From contig JAFKKW010000332.1 in the NCBI GenBank assembly GCA_017304275.1, positions 1-15,106 on the forward strand: a DNA stretch of 15,106 bases, given 5' to 3'. Positions 5,275-13,673 of this stretch are shown here, piece after piece. Position 1 is the first letter of the stretch, and each line of letters starts with the position of its first letter. The DNA comes from Hyphomicrobiales bacterium (GTDB lineage: Bacteria > Pseudomonadota > Alphaproteobacteria > Rhizobiales > Hyphomicrobiaceae). Under the pieces are notes generated by a model. The model saw only the letters and a program-made list of their open reading frames with translations. It had not been told where the DNA came from and made no database searches. The position numbers and the translations under genes are program-made.

Positions 5275-8226
5275 CTAGGTAATTAACTCTTTGAACTGAA
5301 CCTCGACATTGGCCAAGGTCTCGCGCAAATCCCGCTCCAGCGCGGCAAAATCCGGTGCGCCCCCTGCGCGCGCCAGCAACGCCTTGAGGCCGCTCGGCGC
5401 GGTCGAGGGATCAAAAGCTTCTTCGAGACAAAGCCTTAGGACCTGCGTCAGGTTGTGGATGAGGCGCGTGGCCTGGATGAGGCGGTCGGTCTCGGCGACC
5501 GGGACGAGCCCGGCGTCGGCAAACTTGCGGTAGGCGGCCAGGGTGTTCTGGTCGAGCACACCCGGATGCTGCGCCGCGTTCACGAGTTGCAGATGCTGGG
5601 CGATGAACTCGAGGTCGACGAGGCCACCGCGCACCTGCTTCAGGTCCCAGATGTTGTCGGTTCCCTTCTCGGCGGCAATGCGGTCGCGCATGTCGCGCAC
5701 GTCCTTGGCGATGACGGCGCGGTCGCGCGGGCGCAGCAGCGTGTCGCGGATCGCGGCCTCGACCTTGGCTCGCAACCCGGGCGGGCCGGCGATAACGCGC
5801 GCGCGCGTCAAGGCCATGTGCTCCCACGTCCAGGCCTCGGTGGTCTGATACTCGCGGAAGGTGGAGAGCTGGGCGGCCACCGGGCCTTTCTGGCCCGACG
5901 GGCGCAGACGCATGTCGACCTCGTAGAGCGCGCCCTCGGCGGTCGGCGCGGAGAGGTGGGAGATCAGGCGCTGCGTGTAGCGGGCGTAGTACTGGCTCGG
6001 CGCCAGCGGCTTTGCGCCGTCGGACTGGATTGCGGCAGGATCGAAGTCGTAGACGACGATCAGATCGATGTCGGACGACGCCGTCATCTCGTGACCGCCG
6101 AGCTTGCCCATGGCGACGACGACGGCGCTGCCGCCGGGGATGCGGCCGTGGGTGCGTTCGAGCTCCTTCTCGACCTCGGCGGCGAGCGCGGCGATCAGCG
6201 TCTCGGCGAGGCGCGCGTAGGCTTCACCCGCCTCGCTCGCGTTGATCCCGCCGGAGAGCACCTTGACGCCGATCAGGAACGCCTGCTCGCTGCCGATCAC
6301 GCGGGCGCGATCGAGCACATCCTGCTCGTCCACCGCCAGGGAAAGCTCGGCGCGGATCGCATCGCCGAGCTCGTTTGCGGACGGCAGCGCCGCGAACGTG
6401 CGCGGATCGATGACGGCGTCCAGCAGCCGGCGGCGGCGCGAGAGGATGCGTGCGAGGCGCGGGGCGGTGCCCATGATGTCGGCGATCAGGCGCATCAGCG
6501 CGGGGTTGGCCTTGAGCAGTGAAAAGAGCTGCACACCTGCCGGCAGCTCGGCGAGAAAGCGATCGAACGCGGCAACGGCGCGGCCGGGATCGGCGGTGTC
6601 GGCGAGCGCCTTGATGAGCAGCGGCTGCACCTCCGTCAGCAGCTCGCGGGCGCGCGGCGACCGCACGGCGGGATAACGCCCGTGATGCCAGCCGCGGACG
6701 GCGGCCAGCACATCGCTCGGACGCGTGTAGCCCATGCGCGTCAACGCGATCACGGTGCCCGGATCATCGGTCTCTCCGGCGAACACCAGGTTCTGGCCTT
6801 CGGCCGTCAGCTCGGGCGCATCCTCGAACAGGCGCGCATAGTAGCCCTGGACGCGCTCCAGGACGGAGACGATCTCGGCGGAGAACTCGGCCAGGCTCGG
6901 ATAGCCCGAAAAGCGCGCGAACCGCTCGAGCTCGGCGTCGTCGCGCGGCAGCTCCTGGGTCTGCTCGTCGGCGACCATCTGGATGCGATGCTCGATCCAG
7001 CGCAGGTAGAGGTAGGCGTCGGTCAACTCGTCGGCGGTGGACTGCTCGATCCAGCCGTAGGCGACGAGCACGCCGAGCGCCTCCAACGTGCGGCGCGTGC
7101 GCAGGTTGCGCTGGCGTCCGCCGGCGATGAGCTGCTGCGTCTGCACGAAGAACTCGATCTCGCGGATGCCGCCGGGGCCGAGCTTGATGTTCTGACCCGC
7201 GACGCCGATCGAGCCGAAGCCGCGGAAGGCGTGGATCTGGCGCTTCATGGCGTGGATGTCGGCGATGGCGGCGAAGTCCAGGTTGCGGCGCCAGATGAAG
7301 GGGGCGAGCTCCTGCAGGAAGGCCTCGCCGGTCTCGATGTCGCCGGCGACGGCGCGTGCCTTGATCAGGGCGGCGCGCTCCCAGTTCTGTCCGAAGCTCT
7401 CGTAGTAGAGCGCCGCGGCATCGGTGGAGAGCGCGATCTGCGTCGCGCCCGCATCGGGACGCAGGCGCAGGTCGGTGCGGAAGACGTAGCCTGCCACCGT
7501 GCGCTCGTCGATCAGCCGCACAAGATCGCGCGTGAGGCGCACGAAGAACGTCGGCGCCTCTAGTCCGGGTTTCAGGCGCGCGCGTTGAAGCTCGTAGAAA
7601 ACGATGAGGTCGATGTCGCTCGAGTAGTTGAGCTCGAAGGCGCCGTACTTGCCGACGCCCAGCACCATGTATCCGGAGGAAAGATCGGGCTCGTTGTCGC
7701 CCGGCTCGGCAAGCCAGTCGCCTTTGGCGACGGCCTGGCGGAATAGGAAGCGCACGGCGCCTTGAAGGGCCGCGTCGGCCGTCTCGGAAAGCGTGCGCGT
7801 CACCTCGTTGACGCTCCAGAGACCGCCGAGATCGCACAGCGCCGTCAGCAGCGCCACCTCCGATTTGTAGACGCGCAGCGCCGTCATGGCGTCGGGAAGC
7901 GTTGCCGCGTCGGCAAGATCCTGCGCGAGACCCGTCGTCAGCTCGGCGAAGCGTTGCTCGGGGACGGCGCGCAGCAGCCGGTCGAGGCGCTGCGGGTCGC
8001 GGACGATCTCGGTCCTGAGATAGGGCGAGCCGGCGGCGATGCCCGCCAGTAGCGCGCGGACCGGCTCCGTCTCGGCGATCGCGACGAGGCCCGCGAGCGA
8101 CGCGTCGCGGCGCCAGTCATCGAGGATGGGCGCAAGACTCGCGCCGCCAAGCGGATCCTGCGGAAGGCGCTTTGCGACATCGATGCGCTCGCGCAGCGGT
8201 CCGTCCGCACCGATGTCGCCCGCCAT
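5275..8226 (-). CDS. glnE: Bifunctional glutamine synthetase adenylyltransferase/deadenylase
   Basis: 983 residues, close to the family size (E. coli 946). The enzyme adenylylates glutamine synthetase to lower its activity and removes the AMP again, under PII (GlnB) control in the cytoplasm. Two nucleotidyltransferase domains are visible. The N-terminal adenylyl-removing domain has GVGKYGAFELNYSSDIDLI (190-208) and FRTDLRLRPDAG (249-260). The C-terminal adenylylating domain has GKLGGHEMTASSDIDLIVVY (707-726) and, later, YEVDMRLRPSG. Both DxD metal sites and both DxRLRP strands are present, so both activities should be intact. Helical linkers follow each domain, including IKLGPGGIREIEFFVQ and LKQVRGGLVDLEFIAQHLQL. 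Start ATG 8226 has GAGGGGA 6 nt upstream. It is followed on the same strand by the ECF sigma gene and preceded by a sensor kinase gene, with a 213-bp palindrome-rich spacer between. Confidence 0.97.
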   Translation of the reverse strand: MAGDIGADGPLRERIDVAKRLPQDPLGGASLAPILDDWRRDASLAGLVAIAETEPVRALLAGIAAGSPYLRTEIVRDPQRLDRLLRAVPEQRFAELTTGLAQDLADAATLPDAMTALRVYKSEVALLTALCDLGGLWSVNEVTRTLSETADAALQGAVRFLFRQAVAKGDWLAEPGDNEPDLSSGYMVLGVGKYGAFELNYSSDIDLIVFYELQRARLKPGLEAPTFFVRLTRDLVRLIDERTVAGYVFRTDLRLRPDAGATQIALSTDAAALYYESFGQNWERAALIKARAVAGDIETGEAFLQELAPFIWRRNLDFAAIADIHAMKRQIHAFRGFGSIGVAGQNIKLGPGGIREIEFFVQTQQLIAGGRQRNLRTRRTLEALGVLVAYGWIEQSTADELTDAYLYLRWIEHRIQMVADEQTQELPRDDAELERFARFSGYPSLAEFSAEIVSVLERVQGYYARLFEDAPELTAEGQNLVFAGETDDPGTVIALTRMGYTRPSDVLAAVRGWHHGRYPAVRSPRARELLTEVQPLLIKALADTADPGRAVAAFDRFLAELPAGVQLFSLLKANPALMRLIADIMGTAPRLARILSRRRRLLDAVIDPRTFAALPSANELGDAIRAELSLAVDEQDVLDRARVIGSEQAFLIGVKVLSGGINASEAGEAYARLAETLIAALAAEVEKELERTHGRIPGGSAVVVAMGKLGGHEMTASSDIDLIVVYDFDPAAIQSDGAKPLAPSQYYARYTQRLISHLSAPTAEGALYEVDMRLRPSGQKGPVAAQLSTFREYQTTEAWTWEHMALTRARVIAGPPGLRAKVEAAIRDTLLRPRDRAVIAKDVRDMRDRIAAEKGTDNIWDLKQVRGGLVDLEFIAQHLQLVNAAQHPGVLDQNTLAAYRKFADAGLVPVAETDRLIQATRLIHNLTQVLRLCLEEAFDPSTAPSGLKALLARAGGAPDFAALERDLRETLANVEVQFKELIT

Positions 8227-8287
8227 GCCGTCTCCCCTCGTCTCGCGTTTTTTTGGGAAGCCTTCTTGTCGGCAACTTCCCTGCCTT

Positions 8288-8323
8288 CGTCATTCCCGCC
8301 CAGCGGCCCCGGCTTGATCCGGG
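8288..8323. repeat. Dispersed-palindrome-like element upstream of glnE
   Basis: It begins CGTCATTCCCGCCC and ends in CCCGG-CTTGAT-CCGGG. The CGTCATTCCCGC start resembles the CGTCATCCCGGC start of the element at 13647-13673, which suggests two variants of one dispersed intergenic family in this genome. The family link rests on visual similarity only. Confidence 0.4.
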
Positions 8324-8420
8324 ACAAGCGCGACGCAGGAGGTCCGCGCAAAGACTTCTATCGCTTTAGATCTTTTGTGTCTCCGGCGACTCTCGTGCCG
8401 GGGTCGGAGGTCAAGGGGAA

Positions 8421-8434
8421 CCCGGGCGCCCGGG
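8421..8434. terminator. 14-bp perfect palindrome after the sensor kinase gene
   Basis: CCCGGGCGCCCGGG is its own reverse complement and lies 5 nt beyond the TAA of the minus-strand kinase gene. No T tract follows on that strand, so it is a stem that could stall or protect the 3' end more than a textbook intrinsic terminator. Confidence 0.4.
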
Positions 8435-8439
8435 ATGCT

Positions 8440-9861
8440 TTACGCCGCCAGCGGGAGCGTGACCACCACCCGGAGGCCGGGCGCGTTGTCCTCAAGCCGA
8501 ACGGTGCCGTTGTGCAGGCGCGCAACGGCCGCGACGAGGCTCAGGCCGAGACCGGTGCCCGGCTGCGTGCGGCTCTTCTCCAGGCGCACGAAGCGGCGCA
8601 GCGCGCGATCGCGGTCCTTCTCCTCGATTCCGGGACCGCGGTCGGCAACGGAGATTTCGGCGTTGTCGCCGCGCGTCGAGACGTCGACGGAGACCGTGGT
8701 CTCCCTTGGGTGGCCCGCGCCGCCGGCCGCAACCACGACCCGGGCGGAATACTTGATCGCGTTGTCGACGAGGTTGGCCACGGCCTGGCCGATGAGCTGG
8801 CGATTGGCGCGAACCTCGATCCTGTCGCCGGTATCGATCGCGAGCCTGAGGCCTGCCTCTTCGGCCACCGGCTCGTAAAGCTCGGCCACGTCGTGCACGA
8901 GGCTGCCGAGGTCGAACGTCTCGGCGCTCTCCTCGACGACGCCGGCTTCCAGGCGCGCGATCAGCAGCAGCGCATTGAAGGTCTTGATCAGGTCATCGGC
9001 CTTCTCGATCGCCGCCTCGAGCCCCTCGCGATAGCCTTCGGCGCCGCGCGGATCGCGTAGCGCCGCCTCGGCACTGTTGCGCAGGCGGTTGAGGGGCGTC
9101 TTCAGGTCGTGGGCGATGTTGTCCGACACCTCGCGCAGCCCGCTCATGAGCTGCTCGATGCGATCCAGCATGCCGTTCAGGTTCGCGGACAGCTCGTCCA
9201 GCTCGTCGTTGCTTCCCGTCACCGGAACGCGGCGCGACAGGTCGCCGGCCATGATCGAGCGCGTCGTGGCGTTGATCGTCTCGACGCGGCGCAGCACGGA
9301 GCGGCCGATGGCGAGCCCGGCGATCAGCGCCGCCACCGCCAGCGCGCCGAAGCCCCACAGGAACGTGCGCTTGATGCGCTCCGCAAGCTCGGTCTGCGCC
9401 TCGACGTCGCGGCCGATGATCAGGCGTTGACCCGCGCCGACCGGAACCGGAATGCCGACGGCGAGGCGGCCGGTGCCGGGCGCATCGCCCGCGCGCGCGT
9501 AGCGAAACACGCCGCCCGTGGCACTACCGGCGATCTCCAACGGGAATGCCGGCAGGTTGCCGGCCCGCTTGGCTCCGGCGGCACTGGCGAGAAAATAAAG
9601 GCTGGTGCTCGTCGCGCGGCTGCGGGCCTCGATCTTCTCGGCGAACTCGTCCGGCGAACTGGCGTCGGCCTCACGGGCCAGCTCCGCGGCCTCCCGGCGC
9701 AGCTCCTCGACGACATGATCGGTCAGCAGCGTGTTGGTCTGCCAGAAGAGCGCGCCGACGATCAGGGTCGCGACAACGAGAAAGACGGTTGCGCTCACGG
9801 CCGCGAGGCGAAAGGCCTGCGTCTGCATGGGGCGCAGGGCGAGATCAGAGAGCGCCGTCAC
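8440..9861 (-). CDS. Two-component sensor histidine kinase with HAMP domain
   Basis: 473 residues. TM1 is about 18-40, a periplasmic sensing segment spans about 41-166, and TM2 is about 167-188. A HAMP linker (about 188-240) follows. The HisKA domain has SDNIAHDLKTPLNRLRN (His251 phosphoacceptor). The HATPase domain has N-box NLVDNAIKYS (363-372), G1 DRGPGI (407-412) and G2 GTGLGLSLV (435-443). All catalytic boxes are intact, unlike the kinase-like protein near the left end. The GTG start at 9861 overlaps the regulator gene by 17 bp; ATG 9828 is an alternative that keeps TM1. The pair is surely transcribed together. Placement between a degP-like gene and glnE recalls the FeuP/FeuQ-type pair of rhizobia, but that identity is from remembered context and is not proven here. 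The signal is unknown; an envelope or osmotic cue is an inference. Confidence 0.93.
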   Translation of the reverse strand: MTALSDLALRPMQTQAFRLAAVSATVFLVVATLIVGALFWQTNTLLTDHVVEELRREAAELAREADASSPDEFAEKIEARSRATSTSLYFLASAAGAKRAGNLPAFPLEIAGSATGGVFRYARAGDAPGTGRLAVGIPVPVGAGQRLIIGRDVEAQTELAERIKRTFLWGFGALAVAALIAGLAIGRSVLRRVETINATTRSIMAGDLSRRVPVTGSNDELDELSANLNGMLDRIEQLMSGLREVSDNIAHDLKTPLNRLRNSAEAALRDPRGAEGYREGLEAAIEKADDLIKTFNALLLIARLEAGVVEESAETFDLGSLVHDVAELYEPVAEEAGLRLAIDTGDRIEVRANRQLIGQAVANLVDNAIKYSARVVVAAGGAGHPRETTVSVDVSTRGDNAEISVADRGPGIEEKDRDRALRRFVRLEKSRTQPGTGLGLSLVAAVARLHNGTVRLEDNAPGLRVVVTLPLAA

Positions 9862-10525
9862 GGACCATGTATCCCGCGCCGCGGACCGTGTGCAGGAGCG
9901 GCCTGTCGAATCCCTTGTCGATCTTCGAGCGCAGGCGCGAGACGTGCACGTCGATGACGTTGGTCTGCGGGTCGAAGTGATAATCCCACACGTTCTCGAG
10001 CAGCATGGTGCGCGTCACCACCTGTCCGGCGTTCTTCATCAGGTATTCGAGCAGGCGGTACTCGCGCGGCTGGAGCTGGATCGGCTCGCCGGCGCGCGTG
10101 ACGCGATGGGACAGGCGGTCGAGGACGAGATCGCCGACGGCGTAGCGCGTCTCCTGCTCCTCCGGGACGGCGCGGCGGGAGAGCGCCTCGATGCGGGCCA
10201 GGAGCTCGGTGTAGGCATAGGGCTTGGTCAGGTAGTCGTCGCCGCCCGCCCGCAGACCCTTCACGCGGTCGTCGACGTCGCCCAGCGCGGAGAGGATGAG
10301 CACAGGCGTGCGATCCCCTTCCGTGCGCAGCGTCTTGACGACGGAGAGGCCGTCGAGGCGCGGCAGCATGCGGTCGACGATCAGGATGTCGTAGGTGTTG
10401 GACTGGGCCATGGAGAGTCCCGTCTCGCCGTCGCCCGCGATGTCGGCGGAATGGCCGCTCTCCTTCAGCGATTTCTGGAGGAAGTGCGCCGTCTCACGGT
10501 CGTCTTCGATCACAAGGACGCGCAT
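9845..10525 (-). CDS. OmpR/PhoB-family response regulator
   Basis: 226 residues. The receiver domain (1-115) has the acidic pocket Glu7-Asp8-Asp9, phosphoacceptor Asp51 (LIVDRMLPRLDGL), Ser79 (LILSALG) and Lys101 (DDYLTKPY). The winged-helix DNA-binding domain (about 128-222) has LQPREYRLLEYLMKNAGQVV, TRTMLLENVWDYHFD, and the recognition-helix segment NVIDVHVSRLRSKID, ending in LLHTVRGAGYMV. It is a complete, standard-length member. Start ATG 10525 has GGAGG 9 nt upstream. The 3' end overlaps the sensor kinase gene, which is its obvious partner. The gene upstream on the same strand is the degP-like protease, 122 bp away across a strong hairpin, so the pair may have its own promoter and the protease could be part of its regulon. 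FeuP is a possible orthologue by neighbourhood. Confidence 0.95.
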   Translation of the reverse strand: MRVLVIEDDRETAHFLQKSLKESGHSADIAGDGETGLSMAQSNTYDILIVDRMLPRLDGLSVVKTLRTEGDRTPVLILSALGDVDDRVKGLRAGGDDYLTKPYAYTELLARIEALSRRAVPEEQETRYAVGDLVLDRLSHRVTRAGEPIQLQPREYRLLEYLMKNAGQVVTRTMLLENVWDYHFDPQTNVIDVHVSRLRSKIDKGFDRPLLHTVRGAGYMVRDGAL

Positions 10526-10587
10526 CGTCGGTCGCCTCCGTATTCCCCCTCCCTACAGGTGCGAGGGGAACTACGCTCAGATACATC

Positions 10588-10622
10588 GGGGCGGCCCGGC
10601 TCCTCAAGAGCCGCGCCGCCCC
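10588..10622 (-). terminator. Strong GC-rich hairpin between degP and the response regulator
   Basis: Outer stem GGGGCGGC/GCCGCCCC (8 bp), one C-C mismatch, inner stem CGGCTC/GAGCCG (6 bp), loop CTCAA. It lies 25 nt beyond the degP stop. No T tract follows on the minus strand, so termination may be partial or the structure may stabilise the degP mRNA. Confidence 0.6.
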
Positions 10623-10647
10623 ACTGATTAACGCCTTCTCTGCGGGA

Positions 10648-12183
10648 TCAGCTCTTCTTGAGTTGCACCGCCACGTAGCGCGTCTGGTTCTGCGACTTGA
10701 CCGAGAGCATCACCGCCTGGCGGCCAAGCTCCTTGGCCTTCTTCAAGCCCGCGGCGACGTCATGGGGGCCGGTGATCGTCTCGCCGCCGATCTGGAGGAT
10801 GATGTCGCCGGCGCGGATGCCCTTCTCGGCGGCATCCGAGTCGCGATCGACCTCGGTCACGCCCACACCCTCGCCGCCGACCTTCGACGGTGCGAGCGTC
10901 AACCCGAGCTGCTCGAGCGCGGTCGAGGTCGGATCGACCGACGACTTGCCTTCCTCGAGCTTGGCGATCTCCTCGGTCGAGCCTGGGAACTTGCCGAGCT
11001 TGACCTTGACGCTCTCCTCCTTGTTGCCGCGCCAGACCTTGACGTCGACGGTGGTGTCGGGAGCGTAGTTGGCGATCTTGCGTGCAAGGTCGCGGCTGTC
11101 GGCGATCTTGTCGCCGTTCACCTGGACGATCGCGTCCTGGACCTTGAGACCCGAGGAGGAGGCCGGACCGTTCGGGGTAATCTCGCTCACGAGCGCACCC
11201 TTGGCATCGGTGAGACCGATGGCTGCGGCGGTGTCCTCATCGACGTTCTGGATCTTCACGCCGAGCCAGCCCCGGCTCACCGAGCCGCTCTGCTTGAGCT
11301 GGGCAATGACATCGGTCGCGGTGCGGGCCGGTACCGCGAACGCGATGCCGACGTTGCCGCCCGAGGGAGAGAAGATCGCGGTGTTCACACCGATGACCTC
11401 GCCCGCCAGGTTGAACGTCGGGCCACCGGAGTTGCCCTTGTTCACGGCTGCGTCGATCTGGATGAAGTCGTAGGGGCCGGAGCCGATGTCACGACCCTGC
11501 GCCGAGACGATACCGGCCGTCACCGTGCCGCCGAGGCCGAACGGATTGCCGACCGCCAGCGCCCAGTCACCGACGCGCACCGGCTTGTCGGAGAACTTCA
11601 CGAACGGGAAGGTTTTCGACGACTTGATCTTCAGGAGGGCGACGTCGGTGCGCGCGTCCGTGCCGACCAGCTCCGCCTCCATCTTCTCCTGGTCGTCGAA
11701 GCTGACCTGAATCTTGGTCGCGCCTTCGACGACGTGGTTGTTGGTGACCACATAGCCGTCAGACGAGATGACGAAGCCCGAGCCCTGCGCCTGCGTGGGA
11801 CGCTGCTGGGGCGCGTTGCGGAACTCCTTCGGCAGGTTCTTGAAGAAGTCGTAGAAGGGGCTGTCCTCGGGGATGTCGGGGAAGCCTTCGGGCAGACCCT
11901 TGGCGTTCTTGTCGCTCTTGCCCCCGGCCACGACCGAGATCGAAACCACGGACGGCTTCACCTTGTCGATGATGTCGGCGAACGACAGGGGCGCGCGGCC
12001 GAAGGGCGTCTCGACGCTCTGCGCGTCGGGGGCGAGTTGGGCAAACGCCGGCTTCAGGGCGATGCCGCCCGTGACGATGCCCGCCGCTGCCAGGGCGGCA
12101 ATGGTTGCGTGTGCCATCCGGCGTCCTGGGACCTTGGCTGGCCCGGTCTTTGCTCCGGACGTCGTATCACCGGAAGTCGTCAT
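10648..12183 (-). CDS. degP: DegP/HtrA (Do) family periplasmic serine protease
   Basis: 511 residues. The N-terminus is a hydrophilic stretch, then RRMAHATIAALAAAGIVTGG and an AFA motif near 46-48, a signal peptide or anchor for the periplasm. The trypsin-like domain carries the triad His150 (VVTNNHVVEG), Asp180 (ARTDVALLK) and Ser252 (NKGNSGGPTF). A Q-linker-like loop with FFKNLPKEFRNAPQQRPTQ precedes the protease core, as in HtrA/MucD proteins. Two PDZ domains follow (about 303-397, with RGWLGVKIQNVDEDTA; and about 424-508). The enzyme degrades or chaperones misfolded envelope proteins. Start ATG 12183 has GGAGGA 5 nt upstream. It is separated from ccmH by a gene on the opposite strand and shares a divergent 97-bp spacer with it. 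The symbol means the family; several paralogues (degP, degQ, mucD) could be meant. Confidence 0.94.
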   Translation of the reverse strand: MTTSGDTTSGAKTGPAKVPGRRMAHATIAALAAAGIVTGGIALKPAFAQLAPDAQSVETPFGRAPLSFADIIDKVKPSVVSISVVAGGKSDKNAKGLPEGFPDIPEDSPFYDFFKNLPKEFRNAPQQRPTQAQGSGFVISSDGYVVTNNHVVEGATKIQVSFDDQEKMEAELVGTDARTDVALLKIKSSKTFPFVKFSDKPVRVGDWALAVGNPFGLGGTVTAGIVSAQGRDIGSGPYDFIQIDAAVNKGNSGGPTFNLAGEVIGVNTAIFSPSGGNVGIAFAVPARTATDVIAQLKQSGSVSRGWLGVKIQNVDEDTAAAIGLTDAKGALVSEITPNGPASSSGLKVQDAIVQVNGDKIADSRDLARKIANYAPDTTVDVKVWRGNKEESVKVKLGKFPGSTEEIAKLEEGKSSVDPTSTALEQLGLTLAPSKVGGEGVGVTEVDRDSDAAEKGIRAGDIILQIGGETITGPHDVAAGLKKAKELGRQAVMLSVKSQNQTRYVAVQLKKS

Positions 12184-12280
12184 TCAAGTCCTCCGCTCAA
12201 AAGCGATGAAATTCGCTGTCATCGGCAGAGGTAGTCCTTCCGGCCTTACGGCTGCCTTTCGGTCACGTTAAGAGTTGGTA
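12184..12280. promoter_or_regulatory. Divergent promoter region degP / trypsin-like gene
   Basis: Both start codons point away from this 97-bp spacer, so at least one promoter for each strand should be inside it, unless one gene is read from further off. The degP ribosome-binding site is at 12189-12194. The plus-strand side is relatively AT-rich near 12266-12285. I could not identify reliable -35/-10 pairs or an ECF-type GGAAC box. Confidence 0.4.
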
Positions 12281-13556
12281 ATGCGTCGAATTTCTTTTGC
12301 GAACGGGTTCTTTGCCGCTGTTTCCGGACGCGCGCGACGGCTCGCTGCCGGCGTGCTGGTTGCCGGATTGGCTACAATTCTTCATAGCGCGGCTGCCATT
12401 TCCACGCCGCTCGGGCGGGCGCCGTCCGGTATCGAATTCGGACATCCGTCTACGTCGTACCTGCACAAGATCGCCGAAGTCGCGGCTCACGCGCTCGATC
12501 GGCCTCCTCTACGAGGGCCGATCGCATTCCGTCTGCACGGCCTTCTGCGTCGGCGACGACATGATCGCCACCGCGGGGCACTGCCTGTTCCGCACCGAAG
12601 GCGAGCGGCCGCTGCGACTCAAGGGGGTCGAGTTCCGGCTGCAGCCACGCGGCGAGCGCGCGGTCAGCTCACGCATTGCGGGCGCGGAGCATAACGGAGA
12701 AGCGCAGCATGTCGCTGCGGGCTCGCTCACGCTTCGCGTCCGTCCGCCCATCGATGCCGCGCAGGATTGGGCTTTGATCCGTTTGCGCGCGCCGATCTGC
12801 AAGGGCCGCGCGCTTCCCATCAGCCGGCAACCCGCCGAGGCGCTGATCAAGCTGTCGGCGGCGCAGCGCGTCTATCAGGTCAGCTATCACCGCGATTTCG
12901 GAAACTGGGAGCTCGCCTACGGTGCGCCGTGCGCCATCCGCCGCTCGTTCGAGGGCGCGGACTGGAAGGCGATCTCGAAAGACTTCGCCGACGCGGCGCA
13001 CGTCGTGCTGCACACGTGCGATACGGGCGGCGCGTCGTCCGGCTCGCCGATGCTGATCGACGGCCCAGGCGGTCCGGAGGTGGTCGGCATCAACGTCGGT
13101 ACGTACCTGCAGTCCAAGGTGCTGACGCAAAGAGGCGAGGTCGTGCACCGCTACCGGTCGGAGACGGTGGCCAACACCGCCGTCGGCGCGGGCGCGTTCC
13201 GGCCGACGCTCGATGTGCTCGCGCGTGCCGACATCCTCGCCAAGCGCGCCGACATTCTTGCCCTGCAGCGCCTGCTGGCGACGGAGGGGCACTACGCCGG
13301 AACGACCGACGGCATCTACGGGCCGCTGCTCAACGCCGCGGTGCGTGCGTTCGAGCGTTCGGAGGGGCGCAGCGAGACGGGACTGGCGACGGTTCCGCTG
13401 CTGAAGCGGCTGGCCGCGCGCGATGCGGAACGGCGCGGCGCGCCGAGCGCGGCCAAGCCTGCGGGCATCGAGACCGGCAGCGTTGGCTCGCACACGCTCA
13501 GCCGCGACAACGTCAAGCTGCCGCTCCGCGATAAGGCAAAGTTGCCGCCGCGGTAG
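12281..13556 (+). CDS. Secreted trypsin-like serine protease with C-terminal peptidoglycan-binding-like domain, apparent frameshift
   Basis: The signal peptide and the catalytic part are in different frames. From ATG 12281 the frame reads MRRISFANGFFAAVSG, then an RR plus hydrophobic stretch (RRLAAGVLVAGLATILHSAAA), a good signal peptide, and continues to about 12490. The catalytic domain is in the next frame from about 12483-12498 (SIGLLYEGRSHSVCTAFCVG). Removing one base there gives 424 residues. Triad: His in ATAGHC (12579-12581), Asp in AQDWALIRL (12765-12767), Ser in GGASSGSPML (13038-13040). The C-terminal part (about 13251-13412) reads ILALQRLLATEGHYAGTTDG then IYGPLLNAAVRAFERSEG, the pattern of PG_binding_1 domains, so the protease may bind the cell wall. 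The opposite orientation to its flanking genes suggests a later insertion. The break could be a sequencing error or a real mutation. Confidence 0.75.
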
Positions 13557-13573
13557 CGGTTTCTGAATTCTCC

Positions 13574-13620
13574 TCAGACTTGTCTGGCCCCGACCTGCGT
13601 CGGGGTGACGGAGAGTCTGA
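13574..13620. repeat. Nested palindrome in the convergent spacer
   Basis: Outer inverted repeat TCAGACT (13574-13580) / AGTCTGA (13614-13620) and inner hairpin CCCCGAC-CTGC-GTCGGGG (13588-13605). It lies 17 bp after the protease stop and upstream (plus sense) of the convergent ccmH end. It can fold on either strand, so it may serve as a bidirectional terminator as well as being a dispersed repeat. Confidence 0.6.
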
Positions 13621-13646
13621 GGCGGCCGGCCACGGAAAATTCGACG

Positions 13647-13673
13647 TCATCCCGGCGAAGGCCGGGATCCAGA
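13647..13673. repeat. Alphaproteobacterial dispersed palindrome (GTCATCCCGGC type)
   Basis: Hairpin ATCCCGGC-GAAG-GCCGGGAT (13649-13668) preceded by GTC and followed by CCAGA. From memory, GTCATCCCGGCGAAGGCCGG and close variants are very common intergenic repeats in Rhizobiales and other alphaproteobacteria. It lies next to the nested palindrome and just beyond the ccmH stop. Confidence 0.6.

Larger units (their letters stand above)
8227..8439. other. Palindrome-rich spacer between sensor kinase and glnE
   Basis: This 213-bp stretch has no gene. It holds the glnE ribosome-binding site (8233-8239 on the minus strand) beside an A-run on that strand. It also holds a repeat-like segment beginning CGTCATTCCCGCCCAGC (8288) with hairpin CCCGG-CTTGAT-CCGGG (8308-8323), and the 14-bp perfect palindrome listed separately. 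The glnE promoter, if it has one, must lie here; I cannot name its boxes. Confidence 0.45.

Noticed and set aside
5455..7563. Long plus-strand open frames opposite glnE (about 5455-6522 and 6682-7563)
   Set aside because: Both are shadows of the intact glnE frame with no motifs, no ribosome-binding sites and biased composition.
10663..12234. 523-residue open frame on the plus strand opposite degP
   Set aside because: It is antisense to a gene with clear protease and PDZ motifs. Its sequence is Arg/Asp/His/Leu-rich low-complexity text typical of the mirror frame of high-GC coding DNA, with no recognisable domain.
12297..12491. TTG at 12297 as the true start of the trypsin-like protein
   Set aside because: The first 65 residues in that frame lack an export signal and look like shadow sequence, while the neighbouring frame from ATG 12281 encodes a proper signal peptide.
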